Positions 19,429-27,109 of a stretch of DNA of 64,000 bases are shown piece after piece. Origin of the DNA: Peterkaempfera bronchialis (GTDB taxonomy: Bacteria; Actinomycetota; Actinomycetes; Streptomycetales; Streptomycetaceae); contig NZ_CP031264.1 of NCBI RefSeq assembly GCF_003258605.2, positions 2,604,001 to 2,668,000 on the forward strand, read 5' to 3'. The first letter of the stretch is position 1. Every line of letters starts with the position of its first letter. A program made the translations under genes and the position numbers. Under the pieces are notes generated by a model. That model saw only the letters and a list, made by a program, of their open reading frames with translations, was not told the origin of the DNA and did not search any database.

Positions 19429-21843
19429 TCATCGGGTGGGGGGTGGGGCGGGGAGGCCGAGGAGGAGGGTGAGGGTGGGGAGGGTGGCGTCGGCGCGGGT
19501 GAGGTCGGGGTGGGTGGCGAAGCCGGGCGTGGTGGGTGCGGCGGAGGGTATCGGGGTGCCGCCGGGGCGGGCCGCTGCACGGACCCGTTCCCCGACCGTG
19601 CGGCGCACCCCCGCCTCGAAGCCGGAGAAGGTGCGGCGGAGCAGCGGCAGCACCTCGGTGAAGGCATCGGCGGGTACGGCGGTGAGCCAGCCGTCCAGAA
19701 GGTCGAGCAGCCGGTCGTCGTGGACCAGCAGCATCCCGCCGCCGGACAGGAACCCCTCGGCCCAGCCGGCGGCGTCGGCGGGCCCGGCCGTGGTGGAGAG
19801 GGCGAGCCGCATCCGCCGGGCGGCCTCCTCGGTGGAGAGCCGGCCGTCGTCCAGCAGCAGCCGCACCGCGCGACCGCGCAGCAGGCCGGGGACGCCAGTG
19901 GCGAGGCTGCCGGCGGGCTCCCGCCGGGCCAGTGCGTGCAGGGTGGCCGCCCAGCGGTCGCGGACGGTGTCCGGGCCGGTCTCGGCGGCGCCCCCGAGCA
20001 GGGCGACCGCTCCGTGTACGGCATCGAGGTGGACGCGCATGGCGGCGGCCCCCTCGGCGTCCAGCCCGGTGCAGGCCGGTGGCAGCCCGACGCAGACCCG
20101 GACCGCCAGCCCCTCGGCGACGCCGCGCAGCGCCCCGGCGTCGGTGCCCCGGACGTCGCCGTAGCGCAGCGACCGCACCAGCGCGGGCAGGGCCTCCGCC
20201 AGGTGGGATACGTCGGTGTCCAGGGCGGCCCGGTCGGCGAGCACCCGCATCACGGTGGGCAGGGCGTCCGGCAGGTCGGCGAGCAGGCAGGTCTCGGCGA
20301 GCGCGGTGAGGTCGGCGAGGGCGGTCGCATGTACGGCGCCGTCCCGGGCCCGGGCGGTGGCGGCGGCCTCCACGGTGGTGCCCCAGGCGGCGGCCTCGAC
20401 GATGCGTACGGCCAGTTCGGGGTCCCACCGCAGGCGCCAGGTCTCGCGGAAGGTGCCGGTCCCGGCGGTGGTGGACCGGGCCGGGGCGCCCCAGGGGATG
20501 CCGAGCAGCCGCAGCCGGTGCAGCAGGCGGCTGCGGGCCGCGTCGGTCTCCTTCCGCAGGTCCAGGTCGAGGTCGCGCTCGGCGGGGTCGGGTCGGAGGC
20601 GGAGGGAGCGCTGCCACCGGGCGAGGTCGCGTTGCAGCGGTACGGCGGGGGCGGTGTCGGGCACCTCGCCGAGGGCGTCGCCGACCACCAGGCGGTCGTG
20701 GACCAGCGCCAGGGCCGTCTCCGAGCCGTCGCCAAGCACGGCGCGGACGGCGTCGAGCGTCTCGGTGAGGCCGGCCAGCGGTCGGCCGCGCATCGCGGCC
20801 AGCGCCTCGGCGAGCCGCACGGCCTCGATGACATGGGCGGAGGAGACCGGGTGGTCCGCCTCGCGGAGCAGGCCGGCGGCGCGGGTCAGCCAGCGGGCGA
20901 CGGGCCGGTCGGGGGCGGTGAAGAGGTGGTGGTACCAGCCGGGTGAGTCGACACCGGCGCCGTAGCCGGTCTGCTGGGCGAGGCGGCGGTGCGTCCAGGG
21001 CACCCAGGTGATCTCGGTCCTGGGCTTGCGAGGGAGGGTTTTGAGCAGTTCGCGGTCCTGGGCGGCGGACGGCATCCGTTCCAGGGCGGGGACGTGCCAG
21101 GCGCCGCAGACGACGGCGATCCGGGTGTGGCCGGACCGGTGGGCCGCCCGGATCTGCTGCCGCATATACGCCTCACGCAGTGCGTCGTCGCGGAGGCCAT
21201 CGGGGCCGGGGGCGCCGTCCGCCGGGGCCCGGTCGCGTAGGGCGGCCATGGCGTCGGCGACGGCCCGGAAGGGGGCCAGCGGGTCGCCCTCCGCGCCGCG
21301 CTCCCGGGGTAGGCGGTGTTCCACGACGTCCTCCCACCACCGCTCGGGGTCGTCGTGCCCGGCCGCATGGGCCAGCGCGGCGATGGGGTCGAGGACCGCG
21401 GGGTCGCCCGGGTCCGCGGGGTCGGCGGAGGAACCGGGCGGGGTGCTCCCCTGTGACCCCCCGGCCGGTTCCTCCGCCGCCTCCCGCTCCCCCTGCTCCC
21501 GTGCGGCGGCCAGGGCGAAGCCCTGGGCCGCCGGGAGGTCGATGAAGCGGACCGGCGTGGCCCGCTCCACCGCGTACCGGATGGCCACCCACTCCGGGGA
21601 GAACGACGCGAACGGCCAGAAGGCGGCCCGCGCCGGGTCGTCCACCACATGGGCCAGCAGCGCGACCGGCGGCACCATCTCCTTCTCCCCGGCCAGCGCC
21701 ACGATCGCGTCGGCCTCCGGCGGCCCCTCGATCAGCACCGCATCGGGCTCCAGCCAGGCCAGTGTGGCGGCCACGGCGCGGGCCGAGCCCGGCCCGTGGT
21801 GCCGTACGCCGAGCACGGTGGCCCGGGGGGTGGTGGCGGGCAT
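19429..21843 (-). CDS. DUF5682 protein (TraB/EreA-like G-x-x-H motifs)
   Basis: 804 residues, cytosolic. The start reads VLGVRHHGPGSARAVAATL, then DAVLIEGPPEAD, with a second motif at G247-A-W-H250 (VCGAWHVPALERM). Paired G-x-x-H motifs plus an early Glu (E39) are the hallmark of the TraB/PrgY/ChaN/EreA/TIKI superfamily, so the N-terminal 270 residues may be such an enzyme; this link is inference. The C-terminal 500 residues are helical. ATG 21843 directly abuts the stop of the MoxR gene upstream, so the two are co-translated. DUF5682 genes are regularly found with MoxR, VWA, SWIM and DUF5691 genes, all present here. The biochemical role is unknown. Confidence 0.85.
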   Translation of the reverse strand: MPATTPRATVLGVRHHGPGSARAVAATLAWLEPDAVLIEGPPEADAIVALAGEKEMVPPVALLAHVVDDPARAAFWPFASFSPEWVAIRYAVERATPVRFIDLPAAQGFALAAAREQGEREAAEEPAGGSQGSTPPGSSADPADPGDPAVLDPIAALAHAAGHDDPERWWEDVVEHRLPRERGAEGDPLAPFRAVADAMAALRDRAPADGAPGPDGLRDDALREAYMRQQIRAAHRSGHTRIAVVCGAWHVPALERMPSAAQDRELLKTLPRKPRTEITWVPWTHRRLAQQTGYGAGVDSPGWYHHLFTAPDRPVARWLTRAAGLLREADHPVSSAHVIEAVRLAEALAAMRGRPLAGLTETLDAVRAVLGDGSETALALVHDRLVVGDALGEVPDTAPAVPLQRDLARWQRSLRLRPDPAERDLDLDLRKETDAARSRLLHRLRLLGIPWGAPARSTTAGTGTFRETWRLRWDPELAVRIVEAAAWGTTVEAAATARARDGAVHATALADLTALAETCLLADLPDALPTVMRVLADRAALDTDVSHLAEALPALVRSLRYGDVRGTDAGALRGVAEGLAVRVCVGLPPACTGLDAEGAAAMRVHLDAVHGAVALLGGAAETGPDTVRDRWAATLHALARREPAGSLATGVPGLLRGRAVRLLLDDGRLSTEEAARRMRLALSTTAGPADAAGWAEGFLSGGGMLLVHDDRLLDLLDGWLTAVPADAFTEVLPLLRRTFSGFEAGVRRTVGERVRAAARPGGTPIPSAAPTTPGFATHPDLTRADATLPTLTLLLGLPAPPPTR

Positions 21844-22965
21844 TCAGCTCACCTCCCGGCAGGCGCGGTAGAAGTCCTTCCAGCCGTCGCGCTCGCGCAC
21901 CACGCTCTCCAGGTACTCCTGCCACACCACCCGGTCGCCTGCCGGGTCGCGGACCACCGCGCCGAGGATGCCGGCGGCAACGTCCCCGGAGCGCAGTACG
22001 CCGTCGCCGAAGTGGGCGGCGAGTGCGATACCGCTGGTCACCACGGAGATCGCCTCGGCCGTGGAGAGGGTGCCGGTGGGCGACTTGACCTTGGTGCGGC
22101 CGTCGGCGGTGACGCCGTCCCGCAGCTCCCGGAAGACGGTGACCACCCGTCGGATCTCCTCGGCGCCGTCCGGCAGGTCGGGCAGGTCGAGGGAGCGGCC
22201 GAGCTGGCGGACCCGCCGGGTGACGATGTCCACCTCGTCCTCCATCGAGGCGGGCAACGGCAGTACCACCGTGTTGAACCGGCGGCGAAGTGCGCTGGAG
22301 AGCTCGTTGACCCCCCGGTCGCGGTCGTTGGCGGTGGCTATCAGGTTGAAGCCGCGCACCGCCTGGGTCTCCCCGCCCAACTCCGGGACCGGCAGGGTCT
22401 TCTCGGAGAGGATGGTGATCAGGCTGTCCTGCACATCCGCCGGGATGCGGGTGAGCTCCTCGACCCGCGCGACCTTGCCGTCCGCCATGGCGCGCATCAC
22501 CGGGGACGGCACCAGGGCGTCCCGGCTGGGGCCGTGGGCCAGCAGCTGGGCGTAGTTCCACCCGTAGCGGACGGCCTCCTCCGGGGTGCCCGCCGTGCCC
22601 TGCACCAGCAGGGTGGAGTCGCCACTGACGGCGGCGGCCAGATGCTCCGACACCCAGGTTTTGGCGGTGCCGGGCACTCCGAGCAGCAGCAGCGCCCGGT
22701 CGGTGGCCAGGGTGGTCACCGCGACCTCGACGATGCGGCGCGGGCCGACGTACTTGGGGCTGATCACGGTGCCGTCCGGCAGCGCGCCGCCCAGCAGATA
22801 GGTGGCCACGGCCCACGGCGACAGCCGCCAGCGCTCGGGGCGCGGCCGGTCGTCCTGTGCGGCCAGAGCGGCCAACTCGCCGGCGAAGGCGTCCTCGGCA
22901 TGGGGGCGCAGCACCTCGGCGGTACCGGCGGCGGTCGTCGGCCCGGCGTGCGTGGTCGAGGTCAA
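21844..22965 (-). CDS. MoxR-type AAA ATPase
   Basis: 373 residues from TTG 22965 (MTSTTHAGPTTAAG when initiated), with AAGGAG five bases upstream; no better start is in frame. Walker A is GVPGTAKT (96-103). The Walker B region reads KVARVEELTRIP, and sensor 1/arginine-finger segments are NLIATANDRDRGVNE and SALRRRFNTVVLPLP. In the MoxR family these ATPases work with VWA partners as chaperone-like remodelling machines. It is the first gene of the leftward arm. Its 5' untranslated region, if transcribed from the PafBC-like promoter, is about 168 nt and includes a 22-bp tandem repeat. Confidence 0.9.
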   Translation of the reverse strand: MTSTTHAGPTTAAGTAEVLRPHAEDAFAGELAALAAQDDRPRPERWRLSPWAVATYLLGGALPDGTVISPKYVGPRRIVEVAVTTLATDRALLLLGVPGTAKTWVSEHLAAAVSGDSTLLVQGTAGTPEEAVRYGWNYAQLLAHGPSRDALVPSPVMRAMADGKVARVEELTRIPADVQDSLITILSEKTLPVPELGGETQAVRGFNLIATANDRDRGVNELSSALRRRFNTVVLPLPASMEDEVDIVTRRVRQLGRSLDLPDLPDGAEEIRRVVTVFRELRDGVTADGRTKVKSPTGTLSTAEAISVVTSGIALAAHFGDGVLRSGDVAAGILGAVVRDPAGDRVVWQEYLESVVRERDGWKDFYRACREVS

Positions 22966-23056
22966 CGGGGCTCCTTCCAGCGGGCCGCCGGGCACACCTG
23001 TGGCAGGGCACCCGCAGCGGCGGTTGAGTCGGGGAGCATCGGCAGAGCAGATGGGA

Positions 23057-23100
23057 GGCAGAAGGCAGACAGAGGGCAGGCAGAAGGCAGGCAGAGGGCA
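23057..23100. repeat. 22-bp tandem repeat in the MoxR 5' region
   Basis: Two adjacent 22-bp copies (23057-23078 and 23079-23100) with one mismatch, unit GGCAGAAGGCAGRCAGAGGG plus CA. In the leftward transcript this is a pyrimidine-rich CUGCC/CUUCUG tract. Confidence 0.8.
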
Positions 23101-23139
23101 GTCCACGGTCAGGCCCGGCAGCTCCGGCCTGCGAGATCC

Positions 23140-23162
23140 ACCATGCACCACACCACTGACAA
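23140..23162 (-). promoter_or_regulatory. RecA-NDp / PafBC-type promoter for the MoxR-DUF5682 arm (one mismatch)
   Basis: On the minus strand TTGTCAGTG (23162-23154), 8 bases, then CATGGT (23145-23140). The known LexA-independent DNA-damage motif is TTGTCRGTG-N8-TANNNT; only the first -10 base deviates. Same inverted repeat as the rightward promoter. Confidence 0.55.
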
Positions 23163-23203
23163 CGCCCCCGGACAGGCGTCGGCCGGGGGCGTTGTCAGTG
23201 GTG
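23151..23203. repeat. 21-bp perfect inverted repeat carrying back-to-back -35 elements
   Basis: Arms 23151-23171 and 23183-23203 are exact reverse complements around an 11-bp loop. Each arm contains TTGTCAGTG pointing outward, toward the MoxR gene on the left and the SWIM gene on the right. Confidence 0.9.
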
Positions 23204-23214
23204 GCCCCTACGGT
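23192..23214 (+). promoter_or_regulatory. RecA-NDp / PafBC-type promoter for the SWIM-DUF5691 arm
   Basis: TTGTCAGTG (23192-23200), exactly 8 bases, TACGGT (23209-23214): a full match to TTGTCRGTG-N8-TANNNT, the actinobacterial promoter class activated by PafBC after DNA damage. The SWIM ATG at 23222 is 7 bases past the -10, so the transcript is probably leaderless. Confidence 0.75.
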
Positions 23215-23221
23215 CGAGGGC

Positions 23222-24592
23222 ATGTCGGTGACTTCGAACGACGTGCGGTGGACGGCGGACCAGGTGCTGGCACTGGCCCCTGACGCCGCATCGCGCAAGG
23301 CTGCGGCCAAGCTGGCCTCCCCCGCGCCCTGGAGCGGGGCGGGCACCGGGGACGGCGCGGTGTGGGGGGAGTGCAGGGGCAGCGGGAGCGCCGTGTACCG
23401 GACGGCGGTGGAGCTCGCGGCGCCCGCGTACTCCTGCACCTGCCCCAGCCGGAAGTTCCCCTGCAAGCACGCCCTGGGCCTGCTGCTGCGGTGGGCGGCC
23501 GGCCCAGAGTCGGTGCCCGCCGCGGCCGAGCCCGCAGGCTGGGCCGCGTCCTGGCTGACCGCCCGCCGGGAGCGCGCCGAGCAGCGCGACGCCACCCGCG
23601 CCGCAGCCCCGGCCGCCGACCCCGAGGCGGCGCGGCGCCGCGCCGAGCGGCGGGCGGCCCGGGTCGCCGAGGGGGCGGCGGAGCTGCGCCTGCGGCTCGC
23701 CGACCGGCTGCGCGGCGGCCTGGCCGGGGAGGAGCGGGCGGGCTACGGCGCCTGGGACGACGTGGCCGCCCGGATGGTCGACGCGCAGGCGCCCGGGCTG
23801 GCCTCGCTGGCCCGGGAGCTCGCCACGGTGCCCGGCTCCGGCCCCGGCTGGCCGGCCCGGCTGCTGGAGCAGTACGCCCTGCTGGACCTGCTCGCCGCCG
23901 CCTATGGACGGGTGGACCGGCTGCCGGAGCCGCTCGCGGCGACCGTCCGCGCCCGGGTCGGCTTCACCATGGAGGGCTCGGAGGTGCTGCGCGCCGGTCC
24001 GGCGGTCCGCGACCGCTGGCTGGTACTGGGCGTCCGCGACACGGCCGACGACCGGCTGACCACCCGTCGGCTCTGGCTGCGCGGCGCCGGTACGGGCCGC
24101 ACGGCCCTGCTGCTCTCCTTCGGGCGGCCCGGTCGGGCGCCCGACCTCGCCCTGCCGACCGGCCTGGCGGTGGAGGCCGACCTGGCGTACCACCCCGGCG
24201 TACGGCCGCTGCGCGCGGTGCTCGGCCCGGACCGGCTGCCCGCTGCTCCCGCACCGCCCGAGGAGGCCGTGCCGCCGGGCGTCACCGTGGACCGGGCGCT
24301 GGCCGAGTACGGTGCCGCGCTGGCCGAGGAACCATGGCTGGACTCCTGGCCCGTGGTGCTCGCCGGGGTGGTGCCGGTCCCCGCCCCGGACGGCTGGCGG
24401 CTGGTGGACGGCGACGGCGGCGAGCAGGTGCCGGTGCACCGGCAGGGCTCGGCGGCGGGGGCCGGGCTGTGGCGGCTGGCCGCCGTCTCCGGCGGGCGGC
24501 CGGTGACGGTCTTCGGCGAGTGCGGACACCGGGGCTTCAGCCCGGTCACGGTCTGGGACGCCGACGGGACCGCGATCGGGCTCTGCCCATGA
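23222..24592 (+). CDS. SWIM zinc-finger protein
   Basis: 456 residues. The zinc-binding SWIM motif C-x-C-x(n)-C-x-H is C72-T-C74-PSRKFP-C81-K-H83, within a block typical of this family (AYSCTCPSRKFPCKHALGLLL). An Arg/Ala-rich coiled stretch (about 120-180) and a large domain of unknown fold follow. SWIM domains bind nucleic acid or protein. The ATG at 23222 has no Shine-Dalgarno, in line with a leaderless message from the promoter immediately upstream. It heads the rightward arm and is followed after 55 bp by DUF5691. Confidence 0.9.
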   Translation: MSVTSNDVRWTADQVLALAPDAASRKAAAKLASPAPWSGAGTGDGAVWGECRGSGSAVYRTAVELAAPAYSCTCPSRKFPCKHALGLLLRWAAGPESVPAAAEPAGWAASWLTARRERAEQRDATRAAAPAADPEAARRRAERRAARVAEGAAELRLRLADRLRGGLAGEERAGYGAWDDVAARMVDAQAPGLASLARELATVPGSGPGWPARLLEQYALLDLLAAAYGRVDRLPEPLAATVRARVGFTMEGSEVLRAGPAVRDRWLVLGVRDTADDRLTTRRLWLRGAGTGRTALLLSFGRPGRAPDLALPTGLAVEADLAYHPGVRPLRAVLGPDRLPAAPAPPEEAVPPGVTVDRALAEYGAALAEEPWLDSWPVVLAGVVPVPAPDGWRLVDGDGGEQVPVHRQGSAAGAGLWRLAAVSGGRPVTVFGECGHRGFSPVTVWDADGTAIGLCP

Positions 24593-24647
24593 CCACCGCA
24601 CCTGCCCACCCGCCCAACCGCCCGCCCGTCGAAGGGAGACCCCGCCG

Positions 24648-26321
24648 ATGACCCCGCCGATGACCCCGCCGATGACCGCACCGCAGACCCAGCAGACTGG
24701 GCAGACCCAGCAGGCCGACGCATGGGAGGCGCTGGTGGCCACCGCGCTGCTGGGGACGGACCGGCGGCCGGTGCCCGGCCTCACCGGCACCCCCGCCCTG
24801 GCCGGGGCCGCCGCAGCCGTCGACCGCTCCGACCCGGCCGCCGCGCTGCTCGCGGTGGCCGCGCTCAGCACGGTGCACCGCCGGGCGGGACTGCGGCCCG
24901 CCACCGCGCCCGCGCCCGCGTCCGCGCCGCCGAATCCGACACCCGAGCCGGCCTCGGACGACCCCCGTCCGCCGCTGCCCGAGCCGGCCCGGCGGCGGCT
25001 CGGGATGCTGCTCGCCGACCGCAGCGCCTCGGCGGCTGCGGCGGCCACAGCAGGCACGGCGGCCAACCTCGCCGAGCTGCTGCCGCAGTGGCTCGGCGCG
25101 GCCCGCGCCCGGGGCTTCCGAGCGCCCGCGCCACTGCTGCCCGCACTGCTGGACGCCGCCCGGGCCCGCAGCGAGCTGCGGCCGGACGCGGTGGCGCTGG
25201 CCGGTCCGCTGGGCCGCTGGCTGGCGGAGCGGAACCCCGACTGGCGGTTTGTGCTCCGGACGGTTCCGGAGGCCACGGCAGCGGACGGCGGGCAGCCGCC
25301 GGACGGCGACGCCATCTGGCACGAGGGGCTGTTCGCCGAGCGGGTCACCCATCTCACCCGGCTGCGCCGCCGCGATCCGGCGGCCGCCCTGGATCTGCTG
25401 CGCTCCACCTGGTCCACCGAGCGAGCCGAGGACCGGCTGCTCTTCCTGGACGCCCTCCAGGAGCGGCTGACCGCAGCCGACGAGCCGTTTCTGGAGGCGG
25501 CACTCGGCGACCGCAGCAAGAACGTCCGGCTGACCGCCGCCGAGCTGCTGTCCACGCTGCCCGGTTCGGCGCTGGCCGCCCGCATGGCCGACCGGGCCAG
25601 GGCCGCCGTCCGACTGCGGCGCGGCCCCACCGGGGAGGTCTTCGCGGTCGAGCCGCCCGCCGTCTGCGACGAGGCGATGCAGCGGGACGGCATCGCCCTC
25701 ACCTCACCCACCGGGCGGGGTGAGCGGGCCTGGTGGCTGGGCGAGATCCTGGCCGCCGCACCGCTCTCCCTCTGGACCCGCGAGACCGGCCGCAGCCCGG
25801 AGCTGCTGCTGACGCTGCCGGTCGCCGACGGCTGGGGCGACGACCTGCGGGAGGCATGGGCCCGGGCTGCGGTGCGGCAGCACGACGCGGGCTGGGCGCG
25901 GGCGCTGCTGGGGCCGCCGCCCCGGCCGGGCGGCCGGGGCGGGGGTCGTGCCTCGGGTGCTCCGGCGAAGCTGCTGGCGGTGCTGGAGCCGGAGGAGCGG
26001 GCCGCCTGGACGGCGGCGTTCGTGGAGGTCCACGGGTTGGGCGAGGCGTTCCAGATGCTGGGTGCCTGCGCGGTGCCATGGTCGCCCCGGCTGGGCGCGG
26101 CAGTGGTCGGCGCGCTGGAGCGGGCGGCCGGTTCCGGGGCCTATCCGTGGAGCCACAGCGGGGTGCTGGGCATGGCCGAGCGCGCCCTGGCCCCGGAGGA
26201 CGCGGACCGGGTGGCGGCGCTGGCCTCGGCGGCGGAGGGCGGCGCGGCATGGACCGAGACCTTCACCCGGCTGGCCGGGACCCTGCGCTTCCGCGCGGCG
26301 ATGCTCGCCGAACTCGGCTGA
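24648..26321 (+). CDS. DUF5691 protein
   Basis: 557 residues from ATG 24648 (GGGAG nine bases upstream). Three ATGs occur in a 12-bp tandem repeat (ATGACCCCGCCG), so 24660 and 24672 are also possible starts. The protein is Ala/Leu/Arg-rich and looks all-helical, with HEAT-like segments (DRLLFLDALQERLTAADEP, DRSKNVRLTAAELLSTLPGS). Sequence and neighbourhood fit DUF5691, a standard partner of SWIM and DUF5682 genes. A scaffold or substrate-binding subunit is plausible; no catalytic motif was seen. It converges on the B12-binding gene. Confidence 0.85.
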   Translation: MTPPMTPPMTAPQTQQTGQTQQADAWEALVATALLGTDRRPVPGLTGTPALAGAAAAVDRSDPAAALLAVAALSTVHRRAGLRPATAPAPASAPPNPTPEPASDDPRPPLPEPARRRLGMLLADRSASAAAAATAGTAANLAELLPQWLGAARARGFRAPAPLLPALLDAARARSELRPDAVALAGPLGRWLAERNPDWRFVLRTVPEATAADGGQPPDGDAIWHEGLFAERVTHLTRLRRRDPAAALDLLRSTWSTERAEDRLLFLDALQERLTAADEPFLEAALGDRSKNVRLTAAELLSTLPGSALAARMADRARAAVRLRRGPTGEVFAVEPPAVCDEAMQRDGIALTSPTGRGERAWWLGEILAAAPLSLWTRETGRSPELLLTLPVADGWGDDLREAWARAAVRQHDAGWARALLGPPPRPGGRGGGRASGAPAKLLAVLEPEERAAWTAAFVEVHGLGEAFQMLGACAVPWSPRLGAAVVGALERAAGSGAYPWSHSGVLGMAERALAPEDADRVAALASAAEGGAAWTETFTRLAGTLRFRAAMLAELG

Positions 26322-26350
26322 CCGGCGCCCGCCGGGCACCGGCAGCCGAT

Positions 26351-26398
26351 CCGACAGCTGGTCCGACAGCTGGTCCGGCAGGCGGTCCGTCAGGCGGC
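26351..26398. repeat. 12-bp tandem repeat, four imperfect units
   Basis: Units CCGACAGCTGGT (twice), CCGGCAGGCGGT and CCGTCAGGCGGC run from 26351 to 26398. The last unit carries the stop codon of the B12-binding gene. Confidence 0.75.
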
Positions 26399-26803
26399 GG
26401 AGGAGGTACGCAGATTGGCCTCGACCCAGGCGACGACATCCCGGGTGGGGGTGCCGGGGGTGAAGATGTCGGCGACCCCCATGGCCTTCAGCTCGGGGAC
26501 GTCGCCGTCGGGGATGATGCCGCCGACGAAGACCTTGATGTCGGCGGCGTCCTGCTCCTTGAGCAGCGCCATCACCTTGGCGCAGAGCGTCATATGGGCA
26601 CCGGAGAGGATCGACAGGCCGATGCCGTCGGCGTCCTCCTGGATGGCGGTGTCCACGATCTGCTCCGGAGTCTGGTGCAGACCGGTGTAGATGACCTCCA
26701 TACCGGCGTCCCGCAGCGCACGCGCAATGACCTTGGCCCCGCGGTCGTGGCCGTCGAGACCCGGCTTGGCGACGACCACGCGGATCGGTCCGGACACTCC
26801 CAT
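26390..26803 (-). CDS. B12-binding small subunit of acyl-CoA mutase (IcmB-like)
   Basis: 137 residues, matching the length of the separate small subunits of isobutyryl-CoA mutase (IcmB, about 136). The adenosylcobalamin motif D17-G-H19-D-R-G22 (D-x-H-x-x-G), GLSILSGAH and [10 protein letters not shown] are all intact, so it binds B12 base-off with His as ligand. Stand-alone small subunits need a large subunit encoded elsewhere; none is in the window. 2-hydroxyisobutyryl-CoA or methylmalonyl-CoA mutase are alternatives. An A/T-rich element at 26833-26848 (GTTAACACTCAATAAC) lies 30 bp upstream and may be an operator. Confidence 0.85.
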   Translation of the reverse strand: MGVSGPIRVVVAKPGLDGHDRGAKVIARALRDAGMEVIYTGLHQTPEQIVDTAIQEDADGIGLSILSGAHMTLCAKVMALLKEQDAADIKVFVGGIIPDGDVPELKAMGVADIFTPGTPTRDVVAWVEANLRTSSAA

Positions 26804-26832
26804 TCCTGCCTCCAGATCTGTACGGGACTTGC

Positions 26833-26848
26833 GTTAACACTCAATAAC
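26833..26848. promoter_or_regulatory. A/T-rich candidate operator upstream of the B12-binding gene
   Basis: GTTA-N8-TAAC in the 306-bp gap between divergent genes (26804-27109). It is strikingly A/T-rich for this genome. It could be a TetR-type site or simply a promoter element. Nothing else was recognised in this gap; a c-di-AMP riboswitch was looked for and not found. Confidence 0.3.
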
Positions 26849-27109
26849 ATCCCTGGAGGGAGGGTAGCGCCACCCGTGCCGGAGCGCCGTTTCGCGGACC
26901 GGGGGGAGGGCAAAGTCACAACCGAACGCATGCACTGCGTGTTCACGCCTCCGCAAGCCGATCCGGCCGACCCGGTTCGCCCGGTTGCCCCGCAGCCCTC
27001 CCACCCGACTCCCGCCGGACACCCGGTCTGGCTGGAAAGATTGTCGCCGGTCCGTCTTCGGGGATACAGTCGCCGCTGTTCTCCTGCTGTCGAGGCGAAA
27101 GTTGAGCCG

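Noticed and set aside
26804-27109. c-di-AMP (ydaO-type) riboswitch before the M23 peptidase gene
   Set aside because: Such riboswitches precede cell-wall hydrolases in streptomycetes, but the conserved blocks were not recognisable here by eye.
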